A stretch of DNA of 64,000 nucleotides from Parazoarcus communis (GCF_003111645.1 NZ_CP022187.1:4216001-4280000); one strand, 5' to 3'; shown: positions 8,694-19,603, numbered from the stretch's first letter. The notes: generated from the letters alone by a model not told the origin. Numbers and translations: made by a program.

Positions 8694-10440
8694 TTCACTT
8701 TTCCGTGCGCTGAGCCACCTGGCCCTGGGATGTCTTCTCTTGTGGGGAAACGGTGCCGGGGCACAGGATCGCGTCAGCGTGGCGCTCGAGGCGCCGGACG
8801 CCGTCAGCGCACTGCTGCGGCAACACGTGCGCGTGCTGAAGTCGGCCGAGCTGACGGTGCCCGAGGTCGGGCCCGATCAGACCGCGCTGGTGCGTCGCAC
8901 GCGGCGGGAAGTCGTCGACCTGTTATCCACGGAAGGCTACTTCAAGTCCGAAGTCAGGCTCGACCGGCGCAGCGGTGATAGATGGACGCTGGTCGTGGAG
9001 CCTGGCGTGCGTGCCGCCATTACCGCGGTCGATATCGGTTTCGAAGGCGAACTGGCGAGTGCGAGCGATGCCGAGGCAGCAGCCTTGCGTGACAGCCTGC
9101 GCGAAAACTGGGCCTTGCCAGTGGGCAGACCCTTTCGTCAGTCCGAATGGGATCGTGCCAAACAGCAGTTGCTCGATGCGGTGAGTCGCCGCCGTTACGC
9201 TGCTGCGCGCACACTGAGTACGCGTGCCGAAGTCAATGAAGCCGGCACCGAAGTGGGGCTGTCGGTCGTGATCGACAGCGGCCCGACCTTCAGGCTTGGC
9301 GAGCTCGCAGTCACTGGCCTGACCCGTCTGCCGGCCGACCTTGTTACGCGCTACAGCACGGTTGAGGCGGGCGATATCTATGATCATGACGCGCTGCTTG
9401 CCTTGCAGGAGGCCTTGCAGGGCGCACCCCAGTTTGCCTCGGTGGTGGTCGATATCGAGCGTGACCCGGCGCTGGCTGCTGCCGTGCCCGTGCGTGTGCA
9501 AGTGGCTGAAGCCCAGTCGCGGCGCCTGAGTTTCGGTGCCGGTGTATCGAGCAATACCGGCTATCGGGTCGAGGCAGCGTATCGCGACGTCAATATTCTT
9601 TCGCGTGGATGGGAGCTGTCATCGGGCATTCGTCTCGAGCAACTGCGCCAGTCCGTGTTTGCCGATCTGTTCTTTCCGCCTGCGCCCGACGGCCATCGCG
9701 ACAGCATCGGCGCGTTGATCGACAACAGCGATCTTGAAGGGCTGAAGACGGAAAGTCAGGCGATCGGTATCGGCCGCACCACCGTTCGGGGTGATATCGA
9801 AACCCAGATCGCGCTGCGGCTGCAGCATGAGTCCCTGCATCCCGATGGCGCCGATTCGTCCAGCCTGACAACCCTGACGGCAAACTGGACCTGGGTGCAG
9901 CGAGCGGTGGATAACGTGCTCGATCCGCGGCGCGGGCATGTTCTCGAGGTGCAGATTGGCGGCGGTTCGAGCATTGCGCTTGCGGAGCAGGACTTCGTGC
10001 GCCTCTATGGCCGATATCAGCACTATTTTCCGATCGGTGAGGCCGACATGCTGACCCTGCGCGGAGAGCTGGGTGCCACGCTCGCACCTTCCCGCGACGG
10101 TATCCCGCAGGATTTCCTGTTCCGCGCCGGCGGCTCGCAATCGGTGCGGGGTTATGCCTATCAGAGCCTCGGCGTGACCGAAGGCGATGCAACCGTGGGT
10201 GGCCGCTATCTGGGAACGCTCAGTGGCGAGTACGTGCATTGGTTTCGTCGCGACTGGGGCGTGGCGGCATTCGTCGATGCCGGCGATGCCGCGGACTCTC
10301 GCAGTGAGTTCCGACTGCGCACCGGCTACGGTCTGGGTGCGCGCTGGCGCAGTCCGGCAGGCCCGCTGGCGATCGATCTCGCATGGGGCCACGACGACGC
10401 CCGGCTGCGTCTGCACTTTGGCGTAGCGGTCGCGTTCTGA
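8683..10440 (+). CDS. tamA: TamA/BamA-family outer-membrane protein
   Basis: The 585-residue protein has a signal peptide (residues 1-27, ending GNGAGA), POTRA-like repeats at about 30-270 (for example [17 protein letters not shown] and [18 protein letters not shown]) and a C-terminal 16-strand Omp85 barrel. The barrel contains the conserved loop segment [20 protein letters not shown] and ends [11 protein letters not shown]. It is probably the outer-membrane half of the translocation and assembly module. The start is TTG at 8683 inside the end of fbp; no better in-frame start precedes the signal peptide. The inner-membrane partner tamB, often adjacent, is absent here. Confidence 0.87.
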   Translation: MKLDSLFRALSHLALGCLLLWGNGAGAQDRVSVALEAPDAVSALLRQHVRVLKSAELTVPEVGPDQTALVRRTRREVVDLLSTEGYFKSEVRLDRRSGDRWTLVVEPGVRAAITAVDIGFEGELASASDAEAAALRDSLRENWALPVGRPFRQSEWDRAKQQLLDAVSRRRYAAARTLSTRAEVNEAGTEVGLSVVIDSGPTFRLGELAVTGLTRLPADLVTRYSTVEAGDIYDHDALLALQEALQGAPQFASVVVDIERDPALAAAVPVRVQVAEAQSRRLSFGAGVSSNTGYRVEAAYRDVNILSRGWELSSGIRLEQLRQSVFADLFFPPAPDGHRDSIGALIDNSDLEGLKTESQAIGIGRTTVRGDIETQIALRLQHESLHPDGADSSSLTTLTANWTWVQRAVDNVLDPRRGHVLEVQIGGGSSIALAEQDFVRLYGRYQHYFPIGEADMLTLRGELGATLAPSRDGIPQDFLFRAGGSQSVRGYAYQSLGVTEGDATVGGRYLGTLSGEYVHWFRRDWGVAAFVDAGDAADSRSEFRLRTGYGLGARWRSPAGPLAIDLAWGHDDARLRLHFGVAVAF

Positions 10441-10482
10441 ACTGCTCGCTGCGGCGCAGCAAATTTTTCTTCCGTCTCCGCT

Positions 10483-10510
10483 CTTGAAATAGCGAAACCC
10501 CGCCCCTATT
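10483..10510 (+). promoter_or_regulatory. Heat-shock (sigma-32-like) promoter of groESL
   Basis: CTTGAAA (10483-10489), a 13-bp spacer and CCCCTATT (10503-10510) match the RpoH consensus CTTGAAA-N11-16-CCCCATNT. It lies directly upstream of the CIRCE element. Confidence 0.8.
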
Positions 10511-10511
10511 A

Positions 10512-10538
10512 TTAGCACTCGTTGGCAGTGAGTGCTAA
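10512..10538. promoter_or_regulatory. CIRCE operator (HrcA binding site)
   Basis: TTAGCACTC (10512-10520), a 9-bp spacer and GAGTGCTAA (10530-10538) form a perfect CIRCE inverted repeat. HrcA binding here should repress groESL, giving double control with the RpoH-type promoter immediately upstream. Confidence 0.95.
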
Positions 10539-10622
10539 CAGTCCGGCGCAAGCCGTGACCACTGCGAATTTTCCGGCGGGATGGTCCCGCCACAGTTTAA
10601 ACAGTACTAAGGAGTGAACTCG

Positions 10623-10913
10623 ATGAAGATTCGTCCCCTGCACGATCGCGTGATCGTCAAGCGTCTGGAAGCCGAACGCAAGACCGCCAGCGGTATCGTG
10701 ATCCCCGATTCCGCCGGTGAAAAGCCCGATCAGGGCGAAGTGCTGGCTGTCGGCAACGGCAAGATCCTGGACGACGGCAACGTGCGTCCGATGGCCGTCA
10801 AGGTGGGCGACAAGGTGCTGTTCGGCAAGTACGCCGGCCAGTCCGTGAAGGTCGAAGGCGACGAGCTGCTCGTCATGCGCGAAGAAGACATCATGGGCGT
10901 GGTTGAAGGCTGA
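10623..10913 (+). CDS. groES: Co-chaperonin GroES
   Basis: This is the 96-residue heptameric lid of the GroEL folding chamber. It starts [16 protein letters not shown]. The mobile loop region [20 protein letters not shown] and the C-terminal [18 protein letters not shown] are typical. ATG 10623 is preceded by a strong RBS, AAGGAG (10609-10614), at 8 bp; the frame from 10614 only adds three unlikely codons. It is followed by groEL after 53 bp, under the RpoH/CIRCE promoter. Confidence 0.98.
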   Translation: MKIRPLHDRVIVKRLEAERKTASGIVIPDSAGEKPDQGEVLAVGNGKILDDGNVRPMAVKVGDKVLFGKYAGQSVKVEGDELLVMREEDIMGVVEG

Positions 10914-10963
10914 GCCTCCCGCAATCCCACGATTCTCGATTCGAAATAATTCAGGAGTTCTAA

Positions 10964-12619
<1,656 letters not shown>

Positions 12620-12650
12620 TTGCCCGCTGACCTTACGGTCCGGCTCAAAA

Positions 12651-12676
12651 GCCCCGCTTCGGCGGGGCTTTTTTTT
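12651..12676 (+). terminator. Rho-independent terminator of groESL
   Basis: GCCCCGC (12651-12657), loop TTCG and GCGGGGC (12662-12668) are followed by eight T residues. A-rich bases upstream extend the stem. Confidence 0.93.
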
Positions 12677-12944
12677 GCCTGTCGAGTCCTGCCCCCAGCT
12701 CGTAATGGCGCGGGGCAAGGGCGCGCGCAATCGCGCATGGAGCAAAGCGCTACGCGCAATGACTCAGGCGTGGGATAATCGCGGAGAAAGGAAAAGACGG
12801 CAGGGAGCATCGGCGCCATGAGCGCGACGCTCCCCGGAACGCGTGCGCTGCTGAACGCGTGCGTTCCCGAAGACCGAGTAAAAGGAGAACAGCGGGGCTG
12901 AATTTAATGGGTTCCGCTTACATTCAACTTACATCCGGAATCCT
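12677..12944. other. Gene-free leader region before the response regulator
   Basis: No convincing gene is seen in this region. A GATAAT box at 12774-12779 could start a leader of about 160 nt. The leader holds an inverted repeat GGGAGC/GCTCCC and two copies of AACGCGTGCG 6 bp apart, the second also able to pair with upstream GGAACGC. The region ends in the CTTACAT direct repeat annotated separately. Confidence 0.5.
12917..12934. promoter_or_regulatory. 11-bp-phased direct repeat CTTACAT-N4-CTTACAT
   Basis: CTTACAT occurs at 12917-12923 and again at 12928-12934, exactly one 11-bp period apart, just before the response-regulator ATG. Such phased direct repeats are the usual target of OmpR/PmrA-type dimers. 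On the opposite strand it reads GTAAG-N6-GTAAG, the same motif found twice before DUF485-actP. Confidence 0.6.
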
Positions 12945-13631
12945 ATGCGCATTCTTCTAGCGGAAGATGACCCAGTCATCGCCGACGGAATCGGCAGGGC
13001 ACTCAAGCGTGGCGGGTATGCAATCGACCATGTCGCCAATGGTGCAGACGCGGATGCAGCGCTCGCTTCGCAGCCCTACGACCTGCTGATTCTCGACCTT
13101 GGACTCCCGAAGCTGCCAGGAATCGAGGTGCTCAAACGATTGCGGGGGCGCAAGTCTGCAATACCGGTCCTGATCCTCACCGCGCAGGACGGTGTCGAGG
13201 ATCGCGTGCGCGGCCTTGATGCGGGCGCGGACGACTACATGACCAAGCCCTTCGCCTTGCCCGAACTCGAGGCCCGTGTGCGTGCCCATACCCGGCGTGG
13301 TACCGGCCAGCCGCGCTGCATCGAGGTAGGCAACCTTACGTACGATCAGGCCGACCATGTGGTCAAGATCAATGGTCAGATGGTCGAACTCTCCGCGCGT
13401 GAGGTCGGGTTGCTGGAGGTCTTCATCCTGCGGGTCGGGCGGCTGGTGAGCAAGGACCAGCTGGTCGACCACCTGTGCGGCTGGGGTGAGGAAGTGTCGA
13501 GCAACGCGATCGAGGTCTATGTGCATCGACTCCGAAAGAAGCTCGAGGATAGTGGCGTCCGTATCGTGACCGTTCGCGGTCTGGGCTATTGCCTGGAAAA
13601 TCCGGATGCTGTCCCGGCTGCGAAAGGCTGA
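12945..13631 (+). CDS. OmpR-family response regulator (TctD/QseB-like)
   Basis: This 228-residue DNA-binding regulator has a receiver domain (about 1-120) with acidic pocket EDD (8-10), phospho-acceptor D51 (LLILDLGLP) and conserved K in DDYMTKPFALPELEARV. A winged-helix domain follows (about 130-220; SSNAIEVYVHRLRKKLED, then TVRGLGYCLE). It overlaps the partner kinase gene by 26 bp. A CTTACAT direct repeat lies immediately upstream (12917-12934) and suggests autoregulation. The position just before DUF485-actP suggests control of acetate or other organic-acid uptake. Confidence 0.93.
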   Translation: MRILLAEDDPVIADGIGRALKRGGYAIDHVANGADADAALASQPYDLLILDLGLPKLPGIEVLKRLRGRKSAIPVLILTAQDGVEDRVRGLDAGADDYMTKPFALPELEARVRAHTRRGTGQPRCIEVGNLTYDQADHVVKINGQMVELSAREVGLLEVFILRVGRLVSKDQLVDHLCGWGEEVSSNAIEVYVHRLRKKLEDSGVRIVTVRGLGYCLENPDAVPAAKG

Positions 13632-15090
13632 CCGGAAGCCGAGCGGGCAGCGCGCGCCCGGACAGCCCAACTCACTGTTCGGCGAAATCCTCGACTGGTT
13701 GCTCGCGCCCTTGCTGTTCCTGTGGCCGATTTCCATCATCGTCACCCACAACGTTGCGGACAACATCGCCAATCAGCCCTACGACCGTGCGCTGGCCGAC
13801 AGTGCGCGCGCGCTAGCGCGGCTGGTCAAGGTGGAGGACGGCAAGGTGGTGGTGCATTTTCCGGCGCCACCGCGCGCCCTGTTCAGGGCCGATCAGGACG
13901 ACACCGTCTATTACCAGGTCGCCGACCAGGGGGGCGAGACCATCACCGGTGACCGCGAGATCCCCTGGGTGGCGCCGCCTGCGTCGGTGCTGGGTGAGGA
14001 GGTGCGTTACCGCGACGAGGTCATCCATGGCGAGGAGGTGAGGGTCGCCTATCAGTTCCTGCGTGCCTGGCCGGAGCCTGCCAGTCCGCTGGTGCTGGTG
14101 CAGGTTGCCGAAACCCGCAACAAGCGCTCTGACCTCGCCTCGCGGGTGGTGACCGGGGTGCTGCTGCCGCAGTTCGCGATCATTCCGCTGGCCGTGGTGC
14201 TGGTGTGGGTGGGGCTGACGCGCGGGATTGCGCCGCTCAACCGCCTTCAAAGCCTGATCCGGCGACGGCGTCCGACCGACCTGTCGCCGATCGTGCCCGC
14301 CAGCGTCCCGGAGGAGGTGCGGCCGCTGATCATCGCCTTCAACGACATGATGGCGCGTCTTGAAGAGAACCTGCAGGCGCAGCAACGCTTCATTGCCGAT
14401 GCCGCGCACCAGATGCGCACGCCACTGACCGGTTTGCGCATGCAGACCGAGCTGGCACTGCTCGAGAGCGATCCCGAGCAACTGCGCAATTCGCTGACGC
14501 AGATTGCCGACAGCACCGAGCGCGCCGGGCACCTGATCAACCAGCTGCTTTCGCTTGCCCGTGCCGAGGCCAGCTTCGAGAAGCTCTACGCGGTCGAGCC
14601 GGTCGATGTCGAGGCGATGGTGCGTGAAGTGGGGCAGGATCTGTTCCCGCGCGCGCTTGCCAAGGGTATCGATCTGGGGGTGGAGAGCAGCGGGCAGGGC
14701 ATGCTGGTCGAGGGCAACCCGGTGCTGTTGCGCGAGATGGTCAAGAACCTGATGGACAACGCCATCAAGTACACCCCGCGCGGTGGCAGCGTGACTGCAC
14801 GCACCCGTCACGCCGGGGCGCCGATTTTCGAAGTCGAGGACACCGGCGAGGGTATCCCCGAGGCGGATCGCGAGCGCGTATTCGAGCGCTTCTATCGGGT
14901 GCTGGGCAGCGGCGCGGACGGTTCGGGGCTGGGGTTGCCCATCGTGCGCGAGATTGCCGAGCTGCATCGCGCCACGGTCAGCCTGAGCCCCAATCCGGCG
15001 GGGCAGGGGACCGTCGCGCAGGTTGTCTTTCCGCGCAGCCAGCTGCAGCTGCCGCCGCCCGTGCATGGCGACTACTATCCGCTGGGCTGA
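13606..15090 (+). CDS. Sensor histidine kinase (TctE/QseC-like)
   Basis: This 494-residue inner-membrane kinase has one TM near residues 28-50 and a second near 185-205. A periplasmic sensor region of about 135 residues lies between them. HAMP-like sequence is followed by the H-box FIADAAHQMRTPLTGL (phospho-acceptor H268), N-box NLMDNAIKYTPRGG, and G boxes VEDTGEGIPE and GSGLGLPIVREIAELH. It is translationally coupled with the regulator gene by overlap. The ligand is unknown; TctE relatives sense carboxylates. The DUF485-actP operon begins 173 bp downstream on the same strand. Confidence 0.92.
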   Translation: MLSRLRKADRKPSGQRAPGQPNSLFGEILDWLLAPLLFLWPISIIVTHNVADNIANQPYDRALADSARALARLVKVEDGKVVVHFPAPPRALFRADQDDTVYYQVADQGGETITGDREIPWVAPPASVLGEEVRYRDEVIHGEEVRVAYQFLRAWPEPASPLVLVQVAETRNKRSDLASRVVTGVLLPQFAIIPLAVVLVWVGLTRGIAPLNRLQSLIRRRRPTDLSPIVPASVPEEVRPLIIAFNDMMARLEENLQAQQRFIADAAHQMRTPLTGLRMQTELALLESDPEQLRNSLTQIADSTERAGHLINQLLSLARAEASFEKLYAVEPVDVEAMVREVGQDLFPRALAKGIDLGVESSGQGMLVEGNPVLLREMVKNLMDNAIKYTPRGGSVTARTRHAGAPIFEVEDTGEGIPEADRERVFERFYRVLGSGADGSGLGLPIVREIAELHRATVSLSPNPAGQGTVAQVVFPRSQLQLPPPVHGDYYPLG

Positions 15091-15129
15091 GCGTGCGATG
15101 CCGATTGTCAATGTCGCGTTCAGTCAGGG

Positions 15130-15193
15130 TTAAGAAATCAGTAAGCTGTTGATATAAAAGAATAAAAAACAGTTTACGTAAGCTCGTCGTAAG
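15130..15193. promoter_or_regulatory. Two 11-bp-phased GTAAG direct repeats before DUF485-actP
   Basis: TTAAG (15130-15134) and GTAAG (15141-15145) form one pair; GTAAG (15178-15182) and GTAAG (15189-15193) form the other. Both have the 11-bp period. The region between them is AT-rich (TATAAAAGAATAAAAAAC). The motif matches the reverse complement of the repeat before the adjacent response-regulator gene. Confidence 0.55.
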
Positions 15194-15263
15194 TCTCCCT
15201 CACTACCTTGTGGCTGGCCGGGCACATGTCCGGTGCGATCAACGCCCGCGTGGAGGGGGAGAC

Positions 15264-15572
15264 ATGGAAAACGATTCGGTGGCAAAGATTATTGCCAACC
15301 CGAAATATCAGCGCCTGGTGAGTACGCGCTCGAAATTTGGCTGGCTGCTGACGGCGATCATGATGGTCGTCTACTACGGCTACATCGCGATCATCGCTTT
15401 CGACAAGGAGCTGTTCGCGGCCCGTCTGGGCGAGGGTGTAATGACTGTTGGCATCCCGGTGGGTTTCGGGGTGATCGTCTTCACCATCATCATCACGGGC
15501 ATCTACGTGCGCCGTGCGAACTCCGAGTTCGACAAGCTGAACGAAGAAGTCGTCAGGGAGGCAGGCAAATGA
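15264..15572 (+). CDS. DUF485 membrane protein, ActP companion (YjcH-like)
   Basis: This 102-residue protein has two TM helices ([22 protein letters not shown] and [21 protein letters not shown]) and the DUF485 features [16 protein letters not shown] and [13 protein letters not shown]485 genes typically precede actP, and the small protein is thought to accompany the symporter. ATG 15264 has a strong RBS (GGAGGGGGA). Its stop overlaps the actP start as ATGA. Unlike in E. coli, acs is not next to the pair. Confidence 0.92.
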   Translation: MENDSVAKIIANPKYQRLVSTRSKFGWLLTAIMMVVYYGYIAIIAFDKELFAARLGEGVMTVGIPVGFGVIVFTIIITGIYVRRANSEFDKLNEEVVREAGK

Positions 15573-17287
15573 ACGCCCGCCATCTCAATATTCTGGGCGG
15601 CCTTGCGCTTGCCCTGCTGTCCGCGGCCGCGCTGGCGGCCGGTGGCGACCTCGGGCAGGCCGAAAAACAGGCCACCAACTGGACTGCAATCAGCATGTTC
15701 GGTGGCTTTGTGGTGCTTACCCTGTTCATCACCAAGTGGGCAGCGGCCAAGACCAAGTCCGCTGCAGACTTCTACACCGCAGGTGGCGGCATCACCGGCT
15801 TTCAGAACGGTCTGGCGATTGCCGGCGACTACATGTCGGCCGCGTCCTTCCTCGGTATCTCGGCCGCGGTGATGGCGAGCGGCTACGACGGTCTGATCTA
15901 CTCGATCGGCTTTCTTGTGGGCTGGCCGGTGATCACCTTCCTGATGGCAGAGCGGCTGCGCAACCTGGGCAAGTTCACCTTCGCCGACGTTGCCGCCTAC
16001 CGCTTCAAGCAGACCCCGATCCGGGCCTTTGCCGCATCCGGTACGCTGGTGGTGGTGTCCTTCTACCTGATCGCGCAGATGGTCGGCGCGGGCCAGTTGA
16101 TCAAGCTGTTGTTCGGCCTCGAGTACTGGATGGCGGTGGTCATCGTTGGTGCGCTGATGATGGTCTATGTGCTGTTCGGCGGCATGACGGCGACCACCTG
16201 GGTGCAGATCATCAAGGCCTGCCTGCTGCTGGCCGGCGCGTCCTTCATGGCCTTCATGGTGATGGCGCAGTACGGCTTCTCGCCGGAAGCGCTGTTTGCC
16301 GCATCGGTGCAGGTCAAGGCAACGACTGCCGTGGCGGCAGGCAAGACGATCGAGGAGGCGGGGATTCTCGGGCAGGCGATCATGGGGCCAGGGTCCTTCA
16401 TCAAGGACCCGATTTCGGCGATCTCCTTCGGCATGGCGCTGATGTTCGGCACCGCTGGCCTGCCGCACATCCTGATGCGCTTCTTCACCGTTCCCGATGC
16501 AAAGGAAGCGCGCAAGTCGGTGTTCTGGGCCACCACCTGGATCGGCTACTTCTATGTGCTGACCTTCATCATCGGTTTCGGCGCGATCGTGCTGGTGTCG
16601 ACCAATCCGGGCTTCCTTGATGCGAAGGGCGGCCTGATCGGCGGCAACAACATGGCGGCGATCCACCTTGCCAATGCGGTGGGTGGCAACGTGTTCCTCG
16701 GCTTCATCTCCGCAGTGGCTTTCGCCACCATTCTGGCGGTGGTTGCGGGGCTGACGCTGTCCGGTGCTTCTGCCGTCTCGCACGACTTGTACGCCACGGT
16801 GTTCAAGAAGGGTAACGCCGACTCGGCTTCCGAGCTGCGTGTCTCGCGCATGACCACGCTTGCGCTGGGTGTGGTCGCCGTGGTGCTGGGGATCGCCTTT
16901 GAGAAGCAGAACATCGCCTTCATGGTGTCACTGGCCTTCGCGATTGCGGCATCGGCCAACTTCCCGGTGCTGTTCATGTCGGTGCTGTGGAAGGATTGCA
17001 CAACGCGTGGTGCGGCGATTGGCGGCTTCCTCGGGCTGACCACTGCGGTGGTGCTCACGGTGGTGTCGCCTTCGGTGTGGGAAGCGACGCTGGGCAACCC
17101 CAAGGGGTCGGCGTTCTTCCCCTACACTTCGCCGGCGCTGTTCTCGATGGCGGCAGGCTTCATCGGGATCTGGCTGTTCTCGGTGCTGGACAACAGCGAG
17201 CGTGCGAAGCTCGACCGTGCGGGGTATCTGGCGCAGAAAGTTCGCTCCGAGACCGGCATCGGTGCGTCGGGGGCTTCCGGTCACTGA
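15569..17287 (+). CDS. actP: Cation/acetate symporter ActP
   Basis: This 572-residue member of the sodium:solute symporter family takes up acetate and related short acids with a cation. It has a cleavable-looking N terminus ([12 protein letters not shown]) followed by about 13 TM helices. Family motifs include [48 protein letters not shown] and [15 protein letters not shown]. Start ATG 15569 overlaps the DUF485 stop; the frame reaching back to 15233 is an extension through DUF485. It is followed by a strong terminator and flanked by two two-component systems. Confidence 0.95.
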   Translation: MNARHLNILGGLALALLSAAALAAGGDLGQAEKQATNWTAISMFGGFVVLTLFITKWAAAKTKSAADFYTAGGGITGFQNGLAIAGDYMSAASFLGISAAVMASGYDGLIYSIGFLVGWPVITFLMAERLRNLGKFTFADVAAYRFKQTPIRAFAASGTLVVVSFYLIAQMVGAGQLIKLLFGLEYWMAVVIVGALMMVYVLFGGMTATTWVQIIKACLLLAGASFMAFMVMAQYGFSPEALFAASVQVKATTAVAAGKTIEEAGILGQAIMGPGSFIKDPISAISFGMALMFGTAGLPHILMRFFTVPDAKEARKSVFWATTWIGYFYVLTFIIGFGAIVLVSTNPGFLDAKGGLIGGNNMAAIHLANAVGGNVFLGFISAVAFATILAVVAGLTLSGASAVSHDLYATVFKKGNADSASELRVSRMTTLALGVVAVVLGIAFEKQNIAFMVSLAFAIAASANFPVLFMSVLWKDCTTRGAAIGGFLGLTTAVVLTVVSPSVWEATLGNPKGSAFFPYTSPALFSMAAGFIGIWLFSVLDNSERAKLDRAGYLAQKVRSETGIGASGASGH

Positions 17288-17346
17288 TCTGCTCTAACAG
17301 ATGCGCTCATCCGCAGGGTGCTGCGGTGAGCGTGAAATGAGCCAGC

Positions 17347-17382
17347 AGGCTGCAGTGGGCGATGCCCGCTGCAGCCTTTTTT
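17347..17382 (+). terminator. Rho-independent terminator of DUF485-actP
   Basis: A 14-bp stem, 17347-17360 with 17364-17377 (one G-T pair), has loop GAT and is followed by TTTTTTC. It ends just before the convergent kinase gene. Confidence 0.9.
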
Positions 17383-17383
17383 C

Positions 17384-18796
17384 TTACTGTGTCAGCGGCA
17401 AGCTGACTTGGACCCGCGTGCCCTTGCCGCGCGGCGAGGCTGAGATCCTGATGCTGCCGTGATGGCAGCGCGCAATCTCGCGGGCAATCGGCAGTCCGAG
17501 TCCGCTTCCCGACAGGCTCGTTTCGGGCAGGCGGTAGAAGCGCTCGAAGACGGCTTCCCACCTGTCCTCCGGAATCCCCGGGCCAGTGTCGCTGATCTCG
17601 AGTTCAAGCATCCCGTCTGCCACCGCACAGTGCAGCGAGACTTCTCCACCGTTGGGCGTGTAGCGCAAGGCGTTGTCCATCAGGTTGGCGATCAGTTCGC
17701 GCAGCAGTGTAGGGTCGCCGACGATGGAGACCGGTTCGCGCGCGATGCCGAGGTCTATCGAGCGTGCATCGGCTTTCTCCAGCCATTCCTCGACCATGTC
17801 GTCGATCAGGTGGGCGAAATCGACCGTCGATGCATTGACCATCAACTGCGCACCGGCCTCCGCGCGCGCCAGCGCGAGCAACTGGTTGGCAAGGCGCGTC
17901 ACGCGCTGAACGGAGTGTTTCAGTCGCGCCAGTGCGGCGGCGTCCGCCGGGTGCGACTCAAGCAACTCGATCTGCATCTGCAGCCCGGCGAGCGGGGTGC
18001 GCAGTTGATGAGCGGCGTCCTGCAGAAACTGTCGCTGCCCGGTATTCACCGCGCGCAGGCGATCGAACAGGGCGTTGAGTGCGCGGACGACTTCGCGAAT
18101 CTCGAGCGGCACGCTCTCGGGCGACAGGGGCGAAAGATCGGCACCGGTGCGCCCGCGCAGTTCATCTTCGAGCCGCTTCAATGGGGCCAGGCTGGACGGA
18201 ATGCCGAGGCGCACGGCCAGCGTCGCCGCAGCCAGCAGCATGACTGCAGCCGATCCGAAGCCAAGCAGCAGGCGCTCCAGTGCCTGCTGGCGCTTGTTCA
18301 GCGTCTCGCCAACGGTAATGTAGATGGTGTGGTGACCAAGGGTCTGCTGCAGGCGGACTGCACGAATCGGCGTGTCGCGATAGTGGCTGTCGAAGAACTG
18401 CGGCGCGGCCAGGTGGTGAGCGGGCAGGCTCTCGACGTTCGGCTGCAGCTCCGCGGCTCCTGTGCCGTTGCGTGAGCGCTCACTTCCGAGTGAGGGCAGG
18501 TCCGCATCACCACCCAGGATGCTTCCCGTTCCGGTTCTGACGCGAAAGTAGATGTCGTCGATGGTGTCCGTCCGCAGAACCTGCTCGGCGCCGCCCGTGA
18601 GGTCGAGCGCGATCTGCCCATCCCGCAGCAGGACATGGTTTGCCGCCCCATGTGCGAGGTTGATCAGGTTCTGGTCGTAGGCGGTACCGACCACGCTCTT
18701 TGCGATGCCGTAGCTGATGCCACCGGCCGTGATCAGCAGCAGGAAGGTGGGGCCGGCAAAATTCTGCAGCAGGCGCCGGTAAAGGCTGATCTGCAT
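17384..18796 (-). CDS. Sensor histidine kinase (TctE/QseC-like)
   Basis: This 470-residue inner-membrane kinase has TM1 at about 13-35 and TM2 at about 178-200, enclosing a sensor domain of roughly 140 residues. The H-box is FLQDAAHQLRTPLAGL (H263), the N-box NLMDNALRYTPNGG, and the G boxes SDTGPGIPED and GSGLGLPIAREIARCHHG. It is cotranscribed with the regulator gene only 3 bp upstream. It is convergent with actP and similar in design to the kinase at 13606-15090, suggesting either paralogous systems or two inputs into carboxylate metabolism. Confidence 0.92.
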   Translation of the reverse strand: MQISLYRRLLQNFAGPTFLLLITAGGISYGIAKSVVGTAYDQNLINLAHGAANHVLLRDGQIALDLTGGAEQVLRTDTIDDIYFRVRTGTGSILGGDADLPSLGSERSRNGTGAAELQPNVESLPAHHLAAPQFFDSHYRDTPIRAVRLQQTLGHHTIYITVGETLNKRQQALERLLLGFGSAAVMLLAAATLAVRLGIPSSLAPLKRLEDELRGRTGADLSPLSPESVPLEIREVVRALNALFDRLRAVNTGQRQFLQDAAHQLRTPLAGLQMQIELLESHPADAAALARLKHSVQRVTRLANQLLALARAEAGAQLMVNASTVDFAHLIDDMVEEWLEKADARSIDLGIAREPVSIVGDPTLLRELIANLMDNALRYTPNGGEVSLHCAVADGMLELEISDTGPGIPEDRWEAVFERFYRLPETSLSGSGLGLPIAREIARCHHGSIRISASPRGKGTRVQVSLPLTQ

Positions 18797-18799
18797 GGC

Positions 18800-19453
18800 C
18801 TAGTGGCCGGGGCCAAGTTCCAGCCTGTAGCCGAAGCCGCGCACCGTGCGGATCAGCAGGCCCGCAGGCTCAAGGCGGGGGCGCAGGCGCGAGATGTACA
18901 CCTCGACTGCATTGCCGCTGGCGTCTGCCTGCAGGTGGTCCTTGGGCACGGTGCGCCCGTCGGCTGCCGCAAGCGCTTCAAGCAGCGTCCATTCGCGCGC
19001 GGTGAGGTTCAGCGGTTCGCCGTTCAGCGCAGCCAGTCTGCCGTCAAGGTCGAGCGTCAGAGGGCCAAAGGCAATCGACTGCGTCGTCGCATACTTGCCT
19101 CGCCGCAGTACAGCCCGCATCCGCGCTGTGAGCTCTGCAAGCTGGAATGGCTTGGCCAGATAGTCGTCGGCACCAAGGTCGAGGCCGTAGATGCGGTCGT
19201 CGAGCGCGTCGCGTGCGGTAATCAGCATCACCGGAACCGCCTGCTGGCGGCTGCGAATGCGTCGCACCAGCTCATAGCCGCCAAGCCCGGGAAGGCCGAC
19301 GTCAACCAGCGCGAAATCAACGGACTCTGCCTGCAGCAGCTGATCCGCACGCATCCCGTCGCTCTCCTGCATGACGGTATCTCCCTGGCCGCGCAGAAAA
19401 CTGGCGATGCCGTCTGACAGCTCGGGGTCGTCTTCGACCAGTAGTACGCGCAT
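18800..19453 (-). CDS. OmpR-family response regulator (TctD/QseB-like)
   Basis: This 217-residue regulator has receiver acidic residues EDD (7-9), phospho-acceptor D51 (FALVDVGLPGLGG) and K in DDYLAKPFQLAELTARM. The winged-helix effector domain contains GNAVEVYISRLRPRLEPAG and TVRGFGYRLELG. It precedes its kinase gene by 3 bp. No CTTACAT-type direct repeat was seen in its own upstream region, so the phased repeat near actP is more likely tied to the other regulator, though cross-binding is possible. Confidence 0.92.
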   Translation of the reverse strand: MRVLLVEDDPELSDGIASFLRGQGDTVMQESDGMRADQLLQAESVDFALVDVGLPGLGGYELVRRIRSRQQAVPVMLITARDALDDRIYGLDLGADDYLAKPFQLAELTARMRAVLRRGKYATTQSIAFGPLTLDLDGRLAALNGEPLNLTAREWTLLEALAAADGRTVPKDHLQADASGNAVEVYISRLRPRLEPAGLLIRTVRGFGYRLELGPGH

Positions 19454-19563
19454 GATTGTCTCAAGATGAGTCGGTCACGGTCTAACGCAGCACCAGCACG
19501 CTGTGCTGACACGGCGCGCAGGCCTCTGGAGAAGGAACAAGTGAATTTGAATGCGATTTTGCA

Positions 19564-19591
19564 TTGACGCCGGAAAATCTTCCGCTATAAT
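19564..19591 (+). promoter_or_regulatory. Sigma-70 promoter of tRNA-Phe
   Basis: TTGACG (19564-19569), a 16-bp spacer and TATAAT (19586-19591) lie 12 bp before the mature tRNA 5' end. A GC-rich TGCGCTCCTC follows the -10, resembling a stringent discriminator. Confidence 0.85.
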
Positions 19592-19603
19592 GCGCTCCTC
19601 GTT

